The notes below the pieces were generated by a model. The model was not told the origin of the DNA, made no database searches, and saw only the letters and a program-made list of their open reading frames with translations. The position numbers and the translations under genes are program-made. Shown here in pieces: positions 53,276 to 63,200 of a stretch of 64,000 bases of DNA. This stretch comes from Actinomyces sp. oral taxon 171 str. F0337 (GTDB taxonomy: Bacteria; Actinomycetota; Actinomycetes; Actinomycetales; Actinomycetaceae). Within the stretch, counting starts at the first letter, position 1; every line of letters starts with the position of its first letter. The stretch is from assembly GCF_005696555.1 (NCBI RefSeq), contig NZ_CP040005.1, positions 2,232,001 to 2,296,000 of the forward strand. The letters run 5' to 3'.

Positions 53276-54112
53276 TTGAACTGGCTGCACGCCGTCCTCC
53301 TCGGCATCGTCGAGGGCATCACCGAGTTCCTCCCGGTGTCCTCCACCGGGCACCTCAACATTGTCGAGAAGCTGCTCGGCTACGAGATCAACTCCGCGGG
53401 CACGACCGCATTCACCGCCGTCATCCAGGTGGGTGCGATCCTCGCGGCCATCATCTACTTCTGGGCCGACATCGTCCGCATCGTCAGCGCCTGGTTCAGG
53501 GGCCTGAGCAACCCGCGGGCCCGCCAGGACCCCGACTACACGCTCGGTTGGGGCATCATCCTGGGCTCGATCCCGGTGGCCGTCGTCGGGCTGCTGTTCA
53601 AGGACTTCATCGAGGGGCCGGTCCGCTCCCTGTGGGTGATCGCCGGAGCCCTCATCATCTGGTCGGGGGCCATGTGGCTAGCTGACCGCCAGCAGAACCT
53701 CACCAAGGGCATGAAGGACGTGACCGTCAAGGACGCCCTCATCATCGGTGCGTTCCAGGCCCTGGCCCCGGTGTTCCCCGGCATCTCCCGTTCCGGGGCG
53801 ACGATCTCCGCCGGCCTGTTCCTCAAGTTCGACCGGGTGACGGCCACGCGCCTGTCCTTCTACATGGGTATCCCATCCCTGGTCGCGGCCGGACTGCTGG
53901 AGGCCGCAACGGAGGCCAGCACCATCAGCAACACCGTGGGCTGGACGCCCACCATTGTCGCGACCGTCGTCTCCGGCATCGTCGCCTACGCGACCATCGC
54001 CTGGCTGCTGCGCTTCGTGTCCTCCAACAAGTTCACGTCCTTCCTCGTCTACCGCGTGCTGCTGGGCCTGATCATCATCGCCTTGGTAGCCGCTGGCACC
54101 ATCGCCGCCTGA
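53276..54112 (+). CDS. uppP: Undecaprenyl-diphosphatase UppP (BacA)
   Basis: This 278-residue membrane phosphatase recycles the lipid carrier for cell-wall synthesis. The two active-site motifs are visible: GIVEGITEFLPVSSTGHL at the N-terminus and FQALAPVFPGISRSGATI near residue 160. About eight hydrophobic segments are present. The start is TTG 53276, with ccaggag six bases upstream. Full length. It ends before a strong intrinsic terminator. Confidence 0.95.
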   Translation: MNWLHAVLLGIVEGITEFLPVSSTGHLNIVEKLLGYEINSAGTTAFTAVIQVGAILAAIIYFWADIVRIVSAWFRGLSNPRARQDPDYTLGWGIILGSIPVAVVGLLFKDFIEGPVRSLWVIAGALIIWSGAMWLADRQQNLTKGMKDVTVKDALIIGAFQALAPVFPGISRSGATISAGLFLKFDRVTATRLSFYMGIPSLVAAGLLEAATEASTISNTVGWTPTIVATVVSGIVAYATIAWLLRFVSSNKFTSFLVYRVLLGLIIIALVAAGTIAA

Positions 54113-54157
54113 CGGAGTTCTTGCCGCCGATCTCAATTCACCTTCGCCGGCATTCTT

Positions 54158-54199
54158 CACGTGGGGCAACGGATTTCTCCGTTGCCCCACGTGTTTTCT
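54158..54199 (+). terminator. Strong rho-independent terminator after uppP
   Basis: A perfect 15-bp stem (54158-54172 with 54179-54193) has a 6-base loop, ATTTCT, and is followed by TTTTCT. It isolates uppP from the STAND array. Confidence 0.9.
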
Positions 54200-54225
54200 G
54201 TGGTCCTCAGCGTCGGGCTCCGACG

Positions 54226-54269
54226 CCGTACGAATCCTGTTCCGGCATCGTCGTCCGCTTGTACGATAG
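54226..54269 (+). promoter_or_regulatory. STAND-array promoter, copy 1 (diverged)
   Basis: The block from GCCGTACGAATCCTGTTCC to CGCTTGTACGATAG (54256-54269) matches the promoters of copies 2 and 3. Here TACGAT (54262-54267) is followed by an ACG triplet (54275) where the other copies have ATG. The leftmost part resembles the 3' end of a STAND gene. Confidence 0.6.
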
Positions 54270-54351
54270 GCGGCACGACCACCCCCTGGGGTAACCGCAG
54301 ACTCACGAGCCGCTGAGGACGTCGGCTAAAGACGTCGGGGAGATTCGTAGC

Positions 54352-56778
54352 ATGACCACACGCCACCCATCCATTTCTCCCACGCGTATTCGCTTCGGAA
54401 GTCGTCCCGCAATCGCCGCAGGTTTCGTCAAGCGGCAAGGGCAGGATGAGCTCTTCGAGGCCGTCTTCGCTCGCTCCCAGCCTCATACAGTTCTGACGGG
54501 GATGCGAGGAAGCGGCAAGACTCAGTTGGCCGCTGCGGTTGCGGCCAGGTGCGAGGAGAGGGGCTGGCCCCTGGTTGCGTGGATTCATGCAGCCTCACGC
54601 AAGGAGCTCCTTGCCGGTCTCTACGAGCTCGCACTGCGGATCGGTATCGATGCGCCGAAGAACATCCCTCTGGAGGTCATTGTTCAGCGCCTCCTGGATC
54701 AGATGCGCTCAGCAGAGGCAGCGGACCGTCTCTTCGTCTTCGACAACGTGGAGAACCCCGACGACCTGCGAGACCTCATCCCCGAGGGCACTGGAGTCCG
54801 GGCCCTCATCACCACCACGCACCACCTTGACTGGGACGGCCCGGGGTGGCTGCGGTTGACGGTTGGCGCCTTCGAACGGGAGCAGTCGATCACCCTCCTG
54901 TGCGAGCACACCGGTGACACTCACCGCGAAGCAGCTGACCGGATCGCGGAGGTGCTCGGCGACGTGCCCCTCGCCATCACCCAAGCCGCAGCGACAGCAC
55001 AACAGGGTGGATACGCCTCATCCGGCTACCTTGACAGACTGAGTCGTCACCCGCTCGAGTCACGCATCAGTCGCCTCGAGGGCGACGACTACCCGGACGC
55101 CGTCGGCATCGCACTGCTCATGGCCTATGAACAGGCCCTGGAGCAGCTCAGAACCACGCACCCTCAGCAGGAGAGGATCGCCGTATCGCTCCTCGGCGCG
55201 CTGTCCCTCCTGGCTGCTTCCGGAGTGCCGACTCACTGGCTCTTGGCGCTCGACGGCGACTCCGATACAGTACGCGACACTCTGTCTGTTCTGAATAGTG
55301 CTTCCGTCATCCAAGAATCCAGCAACGGCGACAAGACCTTCATTCACTGGCTCCAGGGACACGCGTACCGGGAAACCTACCTGAATGACCAGAAGAAGCT
55401 CGGTGAGGCGCGTACGTGCGCCGCATCAGTTCTCAGCGGGATTGACGTAGACCGCCTAGAGGATGGTGAACAGCGGCGAGACGAGACCCACCATCTCATC
55501 GAGCAGTTTCTCTCAGTCACATCACAGGAATACTCTCATTCACTGTTTTCTGAGCCACAGGTGTCTTCAAAGCTCGCCGAGACACTGCACTACGCGACCA
55601 GCCTTGGGATGTCGCAGCTGGCCCTTGGCCTCACTGACTCCGTGACCCGGGCCTGCGACGTCTTGGGCCCCCACCACCCCGACACCCTCACCTCACGCAA
55701 CAGTCTCGCCGGCTCCTACCGGGATGCGGGCAGGCTCGACAAAGCCATCGCCCTGTACGAGCAGATCCTCGAGGACTCCATCCGCGTCCTGGGTCTCGAC
55801 CATCCCCGCACCCTGACCTCACGTTTCGACCTCGCCGGCGCCTACAGAGCGAGCGGCAGGCTCGAGGAGGCCATCGCCCTGTACGAGCAGGTTTTCAGCG
55901 GCCGCAGCCGCGTCCTGGTCCCCGATGACCGCAGCACCCTCACCGCGCGTGACCATCTCGCCGACACCTACTGGGAAGCGGGCAGACTCGACGAGGCCAT
56001 CACCCTGAAAAAGCAGATCCTCGCAGACGCCATGCGCATCATGGGTGCCGACAGCCCCGGCGCTTCGGCCGCACGTAGTAACCTCGCCGCTACCTACCGG
56101 GATGCGGGCAGGCTCGACGAGGCCATCCCCCTGTACAAGGAGAACCTCGAGGAATTCACCCGGCTCGCGGGCCCCCATCACCCTGAAACTTTGGTCTCAC
56201 GCCACCGCCTCGCTGGCGCCTACCGGGACGCGGGCAGACTTGACGAGGCCATCGCCCTGTATCAGCAGAACCTCACCGACTTCACCCGCCTTGTGGGTCC
56301 CGACCACCCTGAAACCTTGGCCTCGCGCGGCACGCTCGCCGGCGCCTACCGGGATGCGGACAGGCTCGACGAAGCCATCCCCCTGTTCGAGCAGAACCTC
56401 GACGACGTCGCCCGCACGCTGGGCCTCGACCATCCTGAAACCTTGGCCTCACGCCACAGCCTCGCCGGCGCCTACCGGGAAGCGGGCAGGCTCGACGAGG
56501 CCATCCCCCTGTTCGAGCAGAACCTCACCGACTTCATCCGCATCCTGGGTCCCGACCGCCCCGACACCTTCACCTCACGTAGCACGCTCGCCGGCGCCTA
56601 CCAGGCAGCCGGCAGGCTCGACGACGCCATCCCCCTCTTCGAGCAGAACCTCGAGGACCGCACCCGCACCCTGGGACCCGCTCACCCTGTCACTCTCACC
56701 TCGCGCGGCAACCTCGCCGGCGCCTATCGCGCCGCGGGAAGATTTGAGGATGCGGAGAAGCTCTTCGGGACGCCGTGA
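54352..56778 (+). CDS. NB-ARC/STAND NTPase with TPR array, copy 1, lacking the N-terminal domain
   Basis: This 808-residue protein begins directly at the SPTRIRFGSRP segment preceding the NTPase. Walker A is GMRGSGKTQLAAA (~residue 45), Walker B RLFVFDNVENPDDL, sensor ALITTTHHLDW and the NB-ARC GLPL-like GDVPLAITQAAA. A helical middle region follows, then nine 42-residue TPR units of the kinesin-light-chain/TPR_12 type from base 55663. ATG 54352 has gggag upstream. The ~57 bases before it still read in frame like the end of the N-terminal domain of copies 2 and 3, so that domain was lost by deletion. Possible decoy, regulator or remnant. Confidence 0.85.
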   Translation: MTTRHPSISPTRIRFGSRPAIAAGFVKRQGQDELFEAVFARSQPHTVLTGMRGSGKTQLAAAVAARCEERGWPLVAWIHAASRKELLAGLYELALRIGIDAPKNIPLEVIVQRLLDQMRSAEAADRLFVFDNVENPDDLRDLIPEGTGVRALITTTHHLDWDGPGWLRLTVGAFEREQSITLLCEHTGDTHREAADRIAEVLGDVPLAITQAAATAQQGGYASSGYLDRLSRHPLESRISRLEGDDYPDAVGIALLMAYEQALEQLRTTHPQQERIAVSLLGALSLLAASGVPTHWLLALDGDSDTVRDTLSVLNSASVIQESSNGDKTFIHWLQGHAYRETYLNDQKKLGEARTCAASVLSGIDVDRLEDGEQRRDETHHLIEQFLSVTSQEYSHSLFSEPQVSSKLAETLHYATSLGMSQLALGLTDSVTRACDVLGPHHPDTLTSRNSLAGSYRDAGRLDKAIALYEQILEDSIRVLGLDHPRTLTSRFDLAGAYRASGRLEEAIALYEQVFSGRSRVLVPDDRSTLTARDHLADTYWEAGRLDEAITLKKQILADAMRIMGADSPGASAARSNLAATYRDAGRLDEAIPLYKENLEEFTRLAGPHHPETLVSRHRLAGAYRDAGRLDEAIALYQQNLTDFTRLVGPDHPETLASRGTLAGAYRDADRLDEAIPLFEQNLDDVARTLGLDHPETLASRHSLAGAYREAGRLDEAIPLFEQNLTDFIRILGPDRPDTFTSRSTLAGAYQAAGRLDDAIPLFEQNLEDRTRTLGPAHPVTLTSRGNLAGAYRAAGRFEDAEKLFGTP
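55663..56775 (+). repeat. TPR-coding 126-bp repeats, 9 units
   Basis: Units begin at the codon for Leu of LGPxHP every 126 bases (55663 to the last at 56671). Sequence identity between units is moderate, so this array looks older than those in copies 2 and 3. Confidence 0.85.
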
Positions 56779-56821
56779 GAATTCTGTTTCGTCACCGCTG
56801 ACCGCTTGTACGATAGCGGCA
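56773..56821 (+). promoter_or_regulatory. STAND-array promoter, copy 2 (leaderless)
   Basis: Directly after the copy 1 stop, GAATTCTGTTTCG leads to CGCTTGTACGATAG. TACGAT (56809-56814) is followed by six bases and ATG 56821. TGTTTC may be the -35. Confidence 0.6.
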
Positions 56822-59800
56822 TGGCCGATCCCCTCTCCCTCGCTGTCCTGTCTGCCAGCATCACCGGGCTGCTCATGCGCGGAGCCGCTGTGGCCGTTGA
56901 TCCTTCGTGGAGCAGCGCGGCGTCACTGCCAGGCGAGGCCCTCAACGCATGGCGCAGCCTGAGACGTCTGCAACAGGGGCGAGGTGGACAGGAGAATCCA
57001 CTGGAGGCCTCCATCAAGGCCCGACTTCAGAAGCAGGTGGATGACGCCAGCGAACGGTACGAGCGGACCAGCGTCACTCAATCCGCCCTGGCTGGAGCCG
57101 TCACCGAGATGGAGGTGGCACTCACGGAGCTCAGCGGTGACGACGCCGCAGTCATTGAGGCGGTGCGGTTCCCGGACAACTTCGAGACCTACCTCCGACG
57201 GCAAACGGTCGGCCGCCGCCAGAACGTCGAGGCGGCAGCCGAACCCTTCTTCGATGACCTGACCCGCATCGTCGCCGAAGAGTTCATCCGTCTCACGCCG
57301 GGCTCGCGGGCGTTCGACATCGCCGCGCTCAAGCAGCTGCTCGCAGGCCAGGAACAGCTGCTTGCCGGGCAGGAGCAACTGCTGGAGGGGCAGGCAGAGA
57401 CTCACGGACTGCTGGGGGCTATGGCGACGGATATCAAGGAGATCCATGGCGCAATCCCGCGCGGACAATCCGCCTCACCCACGCGGATTCGCTTCGGCAG
57501 CCGCCCCAAGGTCACTACAGGCTTCGTCAAGCGAGAAGGGCAGGACGAGCTGTTCGATGCCGTTCTTACCCGCGCCGAGCCTCGTACGGTACTGACCGGG
57601 ATGCGAGGAAGCGGCAAGACTCAGCTGGCAGCCGCGGTTGCCGCCAAGTGTGAAGAGGGGGGCTGGCCCCTGGTCGCATGGATCAATGCAGCCTCCCGCA
57701 AGGAGCTTGTCGCCGATCTCTACGAACTCGCACTGCGCATCGGTATCAATGCGCCGAAGGATGTCCCTCCGGAGACTATTATTCGGCGCTTCCTGGATCA
57801 GCTACGCTCAGCAGATGCGGCGGACCGTCTCTTCGTCTTCGACAACGTGGAGAATCTCGACGACCTGAGAGACCTTACCCCAAAGGGCGACGGAGTTCGA
57901 GCCCTCATCACCACGACGCGCCACCTTGACTGGAACAGTTTGGGGTGGTCACCAATGGTAGTCGGCGTCTTTGAACGGGAGCAGTCGATCGCTCTTCTCT
58001 GCCAACGCACCGGTGACGCTCACCGAGATGCGGCTGACCAGATCGCAGAGGTGCTTGGCGATCTTCCTGTCGCCGTGACCCAAGTGGCTGCGACAGCAAG
58101 ATGGGGTGAATACACCTTATCCGGCTACCTTGACAGGCTGAGCAATCACCCGCTCGAGTCAAGTATCAGCCGCCTCGAGGGAGATGACTACCCGGACGCC
58201 GTCGGGGGCGCACTGTTCATGGCGTACGAACAGGCCTTGGAACAACTCAGAACCAAGCACCCTCAGCAGGAGAGCGTCGCCACCTCACTCCTTGATATTC
58301 TATCCCTTCTGGCCGCTTCCGGAGTACCGACTCACTGGCTTCTGGCGCTCGACGATGACTCCGACGCAGTCCGAGACACCCTGTCATTCCTGAAGAGAGC
58401 ATCAATTCTCCAAGAATCCATCGACAGCAACAAGACCATCATTCACCGCCTCCAGGGGAAAGTTTACCGCGAAACCTACCTGAGCAATCCAGAGAAGCTC
58501 AACGAGGCACGTGCGCACGCAACATCTCTTCTCAACGAAATCGACGTGGACCAGCTAGAAAATTTTGAACAGCAGCGACAGGAAACACGCAATCTCGTCG
58601 AACAAGTAAGTGCTGTCACACCTCAACACCACTCTCACCCATTATTCTCCGATCCGGATTTTGCTGCACTACTTGCAACGACTCTGCGGAATGCGACCGA
58701 CCTTGGGATGCCACATCTGGCACTTGCCCTTACTGATTCTGTTACGCGGGCGGGCGACACCCTGGGCTCCGATCACCCCAGTACCCTGACCGCACGCCTC
58801 AGCCTCGCCGGCGCCTACCGGGAAGCGGGCCGGCTCCACGAGGCCATCGAACTGTTCGAGCAGAACCTCGACGACCGCACCCGCATCCTGGGCCCCCACC
58901 ACCCCGACACCCTCACCTCACGCGACAACCTCGCCGACGCCTACCGGGAAGCGGGCCGGCTCCACGAGGCCATCGAACTGTTCGAGCAGAACCTCGACGA
59001 CCGCACCCGCATCCTGGGCCCCCACCACCCCGACACCCTCACCTCACGCGACAACCTCGCCTACGCCTACCGGGAAGCGGGCCGGCTCCACGAGGCCATC
59101 GAACTGTTCGAGCAGAACCTCGACGACCGCACCCGCATCCTGGGCCCCCACCACCCCGACACCCTCACCTCACGCAATAACCTCGCCGGCGCCTACCGGG
59201 AAGCGGGCCGGCTCCACGAGGCCATCCCCCTGTACGAGCAGAACCTCGACGACCGCACCCGCATCCTGGGCCCCCACCACCCCGACACCCTCATCTCACG
59301 CGACAACCTCGCCTTCGCCTACCAGACAGCGGGCAGGCTCCACGAGGCCATCCCCCTGTACGAGCAAACCCTCACCGACTCCATCCGCATCCTGGGCCCC
59401 CACCACCCCGACACCCTCATCTCACGCAACAACCTCGCCTTCGCCTACCAGACAGCGGGCAGGCTCCACGAGGCCATCAAACTGTTCGAGCAGAACCTCG
59501 AAGACAGCACCCGCATCCTGGACCCCCACCACCCCAACACCCTGCTCTCACGCGACAACCTCGCCTTCGCCTACCAGACAGCGGGCAGGCTCCACGAGGC
59601 CATCAAACTGTTCGAGCAGAACCTCGAAGACAGCACCCGCATCCTGGACCCCCACCACCCCAGCACCCTCACCGCACGCCACAACCTCGCCAACGCCTAC
59701 AAGACAGCGGGCAGGCTCGAGGAGGCCATCGCCCTGTTCGAGCAGAACCTCGAGGACCACACCCACATTCTGGGACCTGCCCACCCAGGCACCCTCACCG

Positions 59801-60255
59801 CACGCAACAACCTCGCCAGCGCCTACCACGACGCAGGCAGGCTCGATGAGGCCATCCCATTGTTCGATCAGACCCTCGAGGACCGCACCCGCATCCTGGG
59901 CCCCCGCCACCCCAACACCCTGACCTCACGCAACAACCTCGCCATCGCCTACCACAACGCAGGCAGACTCGACGAAGCCATCCCCCTGCTCGAGCAGACC
60001 CTCGAGGACAGCACCCGCATCCTGGGACCCCACCACCCCGACACCCTGACCTCACGCAACAACCTCGCCATCGCCTACCAGGCAACCGGCAGGCTCGAGG
60101 AGGCCATCGCCCTGTTCGAGCAGAACCTCGAGGACCGCACCCGCACCCTGGGACCTGCCCACCCAGTCACCCTCACCGCACGCAACAACCTCGCCGGCGC
60201 CTATCGCGCCGCAGGCAGGATTGAGGATGCGGAGAAGCTCTTCAGGACGCCGTGA
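56821..60255 (+). CDS. NB-ARC/STAND NTPase with N-terminal helical domain and TPR array, copy 2
   Basis: This 1144-residue protein has four parts. Residues ~1-215 form a helical domain with a hydrophobic start (SLAVLSASITGLLMRGAAVA) and a heptad LLAGQEQ repeated three times near 180-200. The NTPase follows (~220-560; GMRGSGKTQLAAA, LFVFDNVENLDDL, ALITTTRHLDW, GDLPVAVTQVAA). After a linker come twelve 42-residue TPRs from base 58762. In this class the TPRs sense a ligand, the NTPase oligomerises and the N-terminus signals; phage defence is inferred, not shown. ATG 56821 is leaderless after TACGAT; the TTG 56806 start is less likely. Confidence 0.87.
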   Translation: MADPLSLAVLSASITGLLMRGAAVAVDPSWSSAASLPGEALNAWRSLRRLQQGRGGQENPLEASIKARLQKQVDDASERYERTSVTQSALAGAVTEMEVALTELSGDDAAVIEAVRFPDNFETYLRRQTVGRRQNVEAAAEPFFDDLTRIVAEEFIRLTPGSRAFDIAALKQLLAGQEQLLAGQEQLLEGQAETHGLLGAMATDIKEIHGAIPRGQSASPTRIRFGSRPKVTTGFVKREGQDELFDAVLTRAEPRTVLTGMRGSGKTQLAAAVAAKCEEGGWPLVAWINAASRKELVADLYELALRIGINAPKDVPPETIIRRFLDQLRSADAADRLFVFDNVENLDDLRDLTPKGDGVRALITTTRHLDWNSLGWSPMVVGVFEREQSIALLCQRTGDAHRDAADQIAEVLGDLPVAVTQVAATARWGEYTLSGYLDRLSNHPLESSISRLEGDDYPDAVGGALFMAYEQALEQLRTKHPQQESVATSLLDILSLLAASGVPTHWLLALDDDSDAVRDTLSFLKRASILQESIDSNKTIIHRLQGKVYRETYLSNPEKLNEARAHATSLLNEIDVDQLENFEQQRQETRNLVEQVSAVTPQHHSHPLFSDPDFAALLATTLRNATDLGMPHLALALTDSVTRAGDTLGSDHPSTLTARLSLAGAYREAGRLHEAIELFEQNLDDRTRILGPHHPDTLTSRDNLADAYREAGRLHEAIELFEQNLDDRTRILGPHHPDTLTSRDNLAYAYREAGRLHEAIELFEQNLDDRTRILGPHHPDTLTSRNNLAGAYREAGRLHEAIPLYEQNLDDRTRILGPHHPDTLISRDNLAFAYQTAGRLHEAIPLYEQTLTDSIRILGPHHPDTLISRNNLAFAYQTAGRLHEAIKLFEQNLEDSTRILDPHHPNTLLSRDNLAFAYQTAGRLHEAIKLFEQNLEDSTRILDPHHPSTLTARHNLANAYKTAGRLEEAIALFEQNLEDHTHILGPAHPGTLTARNNLASAYHDAGRLDEAIPLFDQTLEDRTRILGPRHPNTLTSRNNLAIAYHNAGRLDEAIPLLEQTLEDSTRILGPHHPDTLTSRNNLAIAYQATGRLEEAIALFEQNLEDRTRTLGPAHPVTLTARNNLAGAYRAAGRIEDAEKLFRTP
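58762..60252 (+). repeat. TPR-coding 126-bp repeats, 12 units, several nearly identical
   Basis: Units start every 126 bases from 58762 to 60148. The second to fourth units (about 58888-59265) are almost identical in DNA, including GCGGGCCGGCTCCACGAGGC. This shows recent expansion or gene conversion. Confidence 0.9.
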
Positions 60256-60298
60256 GAATTCTGTTTCGGGGACGCTGACCGCTTGTACGATAGCGGCA
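60250..60298 (+). promoter_or_regulatory. STAND-array promoter, copy 3 (leaderless)
   Basis: Directly after the copy 2 stop, GAATTCTGTTTCGGG leads to CGCTTGTACGATAG. TACGAT (60286-60291) is followed by six bases and ATG 60298. It is nearly identical to the copy 2 promoter. Confidence 0.6.
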
Positions 60299-63200
60299 TG
60301 GCCGATCCCCTCTCCCTCGCTGTCCTGTCTGCCAGCATCACCGGGCTGCTCATGCGTGGAGCCGCTGTGGCTGTTGATCCTTCGTGGGGCAGCGCGGCGT
60401 CACTGCCAAGCGATGCCCTTAACGCGTGGCGCAGCCTGAGACGTCTGCAACGGGGGCGAGGTGGACAGGAGAATCCGCTGGAGGCCTCCATCAAGAGCCG
60501 TCTTCAGAAGCAGGTGGATGACGCCAGCGAAAGGTATGAACTGGCCGGAATCAGTCGATCCATCCTGGCTGGAGCCGTCACCGAGATGGAGGTGGCGCTC
60601 AAGGAGCTCAGCGGTGACGACGCCGCAGTCATTGAGGCGGTGCGGTTCCCGGACAACTTCGAGACCTACCTCCGACGGCGGACGGCCAGCCGCCGCCAAA
60701 ACGTCGAGGCAGCAGCTGAGTCCTTCTTCGACGACCTGACCCGCATCGTCGCCGACGAGTTCATCTACCGCGCTCCAGGCTCGCGGGCTTTCGACATCGC
60801 TGCACTCAAGCAGCTGCTCGCAGGCCAGGAACAGCTACTTGCCGGGCAGGAACGACTACTAGATCAGTACACGAAAACTTACGAGCGCTTGGACAGGATT
60901 ATCGACAACATCCAAAACACACGCGCTCAACTACACGCCACCCCCACACAGATTCGGTTCGGCAGCCGCCCTATGGTTACCACCAACTTCGTTCCACGAA
61001 CAGCGCAGAATCAACTCGTCGACGCCATCTTCTCCCACAACGAGCCTCGTACAGTATTGACGGGGATGCGAGGAAGTGGCAAGACTCAGCTAGCCGCTTC
61101 GATTGCATCCAAGTGCGAAGACGAGAGATGGCCCATCGTCGCATGGATCCACGCGGCCTCACGCAAGGATATTATTGGCGATCTCTACGAGTTCGCGCTG
61201 CGGAGCGGCGTCAACGCAACGAAGGACACCCCTCCAGAGATCATCGTTCGGCGTATTCTAGATCAGCTACGCTCAGCAGATGCGGCAGACAACCTCTTCG
61301 TCTTCGACAACGTAGAAAACCTTGACGACCTGAAACACCTCATCCCTGAAGGTAAAGGAGTCCGGGTCATCATCACCACCACACGTCACCTTGACTGGGA
61401 CAGTCTCGGATGGCACCCAATCACAGTCGGCGTCTTTGAAAGAGATGAGTCGATCACTCTCCTCTGCGAACGCACTGGCGACACTCACCGCGATGCGGCG
61501 GACCAGATCGCAGAGGCTCTTGGCGACCTCCCCGTCGCCATAACACAAGCCGCCACGACAGCCCACAATGAGAGATACACCCTCACTGAATACCTCAGCA
61601 GACTGAACAACTTTCCACTAGCAGCCACTATCGATAAACAAGAAGGTGAACATTACCCACAAGCAATCAGCACAGCCTTATGGCTTGCATGCAAAGCGAC
61701 AATAGGCAGCATCAAGAAGAAGAACTCCACGCAGGGGAAATTATCACTCCATCAGATGAACACGCTATCCCTACTCGCCTCACCGGGAGTACCCATCACC
61801 TGGCTGGAAGATTATAACGACACAGAGAACGCCAAGAAGTCTCTCAGTGCACTATTGAACTCCTCGGTGTGCCAAATCTCAGCAGACGGCAAGAAGGTTC
61901 TAATCCATCAACTTCAAGGACGAGTTTTTAGAGAGAACCATCTCAGCACGAAAACAGAGCTGAACACTGCTGTTTCCACGGCAATTCATGTGCTGGAGAG
62001 CATTAGCACACACACTGAAGACATTCTAGACAGAGAACGACAAGAGACGCAGAACCTCATCGAACAGCTAAGCATCATCGCCTCCCAAGAATACTCACTT
62101 CCTTTATTTGCTGACCCCACCATCGCCACAATACTCGCGAGAACCCTTCAAAATGCCTGGCGACTCGGCATGCATCAGATTACACTCACCCTCATTAATC
62201 CACTCACTAAAGCTAGCGACATTTTAGGGGTAGATCACCCTGACATCCTCGCATCACGTAACAGCCTCGCTGATGCCTACCTACTAGAAGGGCATATAGA
62301 AAAGGCTGTCAAGTTAGTTCAGCAGAATCTCAAGTACTCCAGAAAACTACTTGGAGACACACATCCAGCCACCCTGGCCTCACTCAACACCCTCGCTAAT
62401 GCCAGCCGAGACAGCGGCAATATCGAAGATGCCGCCTCCCTGTTCGAGAAAATCCTCGCTGATCGCATCCGCATTCTGGGCCCCGATCACCCCGACATCC
62501 TGACCTCACGCAATAATCTCGCTGGCACTCTCCAAGAGGTAGGCAAGCTCGAGGAGGCAATCATTCTGTATAAGCAGAACCTAGAGGATTCTAAACGCAT
62601 TCTCGGGCCCAGCCACCCCGGAACTCTCACCTTCCGCAATAATCTCGCTGGCGCTTACCAAGAGGTGGGCAGGTTCGAGGAGGCAATCATCCTACTCGAG
62701 CAGAATCTCAAAGACCGCACTCGCATCCTGGGCCCCGACCACCCCGATACCCTGGCCTCACGCAACAACCTCGCCAACGCCTACCAGGCTGCCGGCAGAC
62801 TCAACGAAGCCATCCACCTGTACGAGCAGAACCTTGAGGACCGCATCCACATCCTGGGCCCCGACCACCCCGATACCCTGGCCTCACGTCACAACCTCGC
62901 CGATGCCTATCGGGACATGGGCAGGCTCGATGAAACCATCCACCTGTACGAGCAGAACCTTGAGGACCGCATCCACATCCTGGGCCCCGACCACCCCGAT
63001 ACCCTGGCCTCACGCAACAACCTCGCCAACGCCTACCAGGATGCAGGCAGACTCAACGAAGCCATCACCCTGCACCAACAGAACCTTGAGGACCGCATCC
63101 ACATCCTGGGACCCCACCACCCCGATACCCTGGCCTCACGCAACAACCTCGCAGTCGCCTACCAGGATGCAGGAAGAATTGACGAAGCCATCACCCTGCA

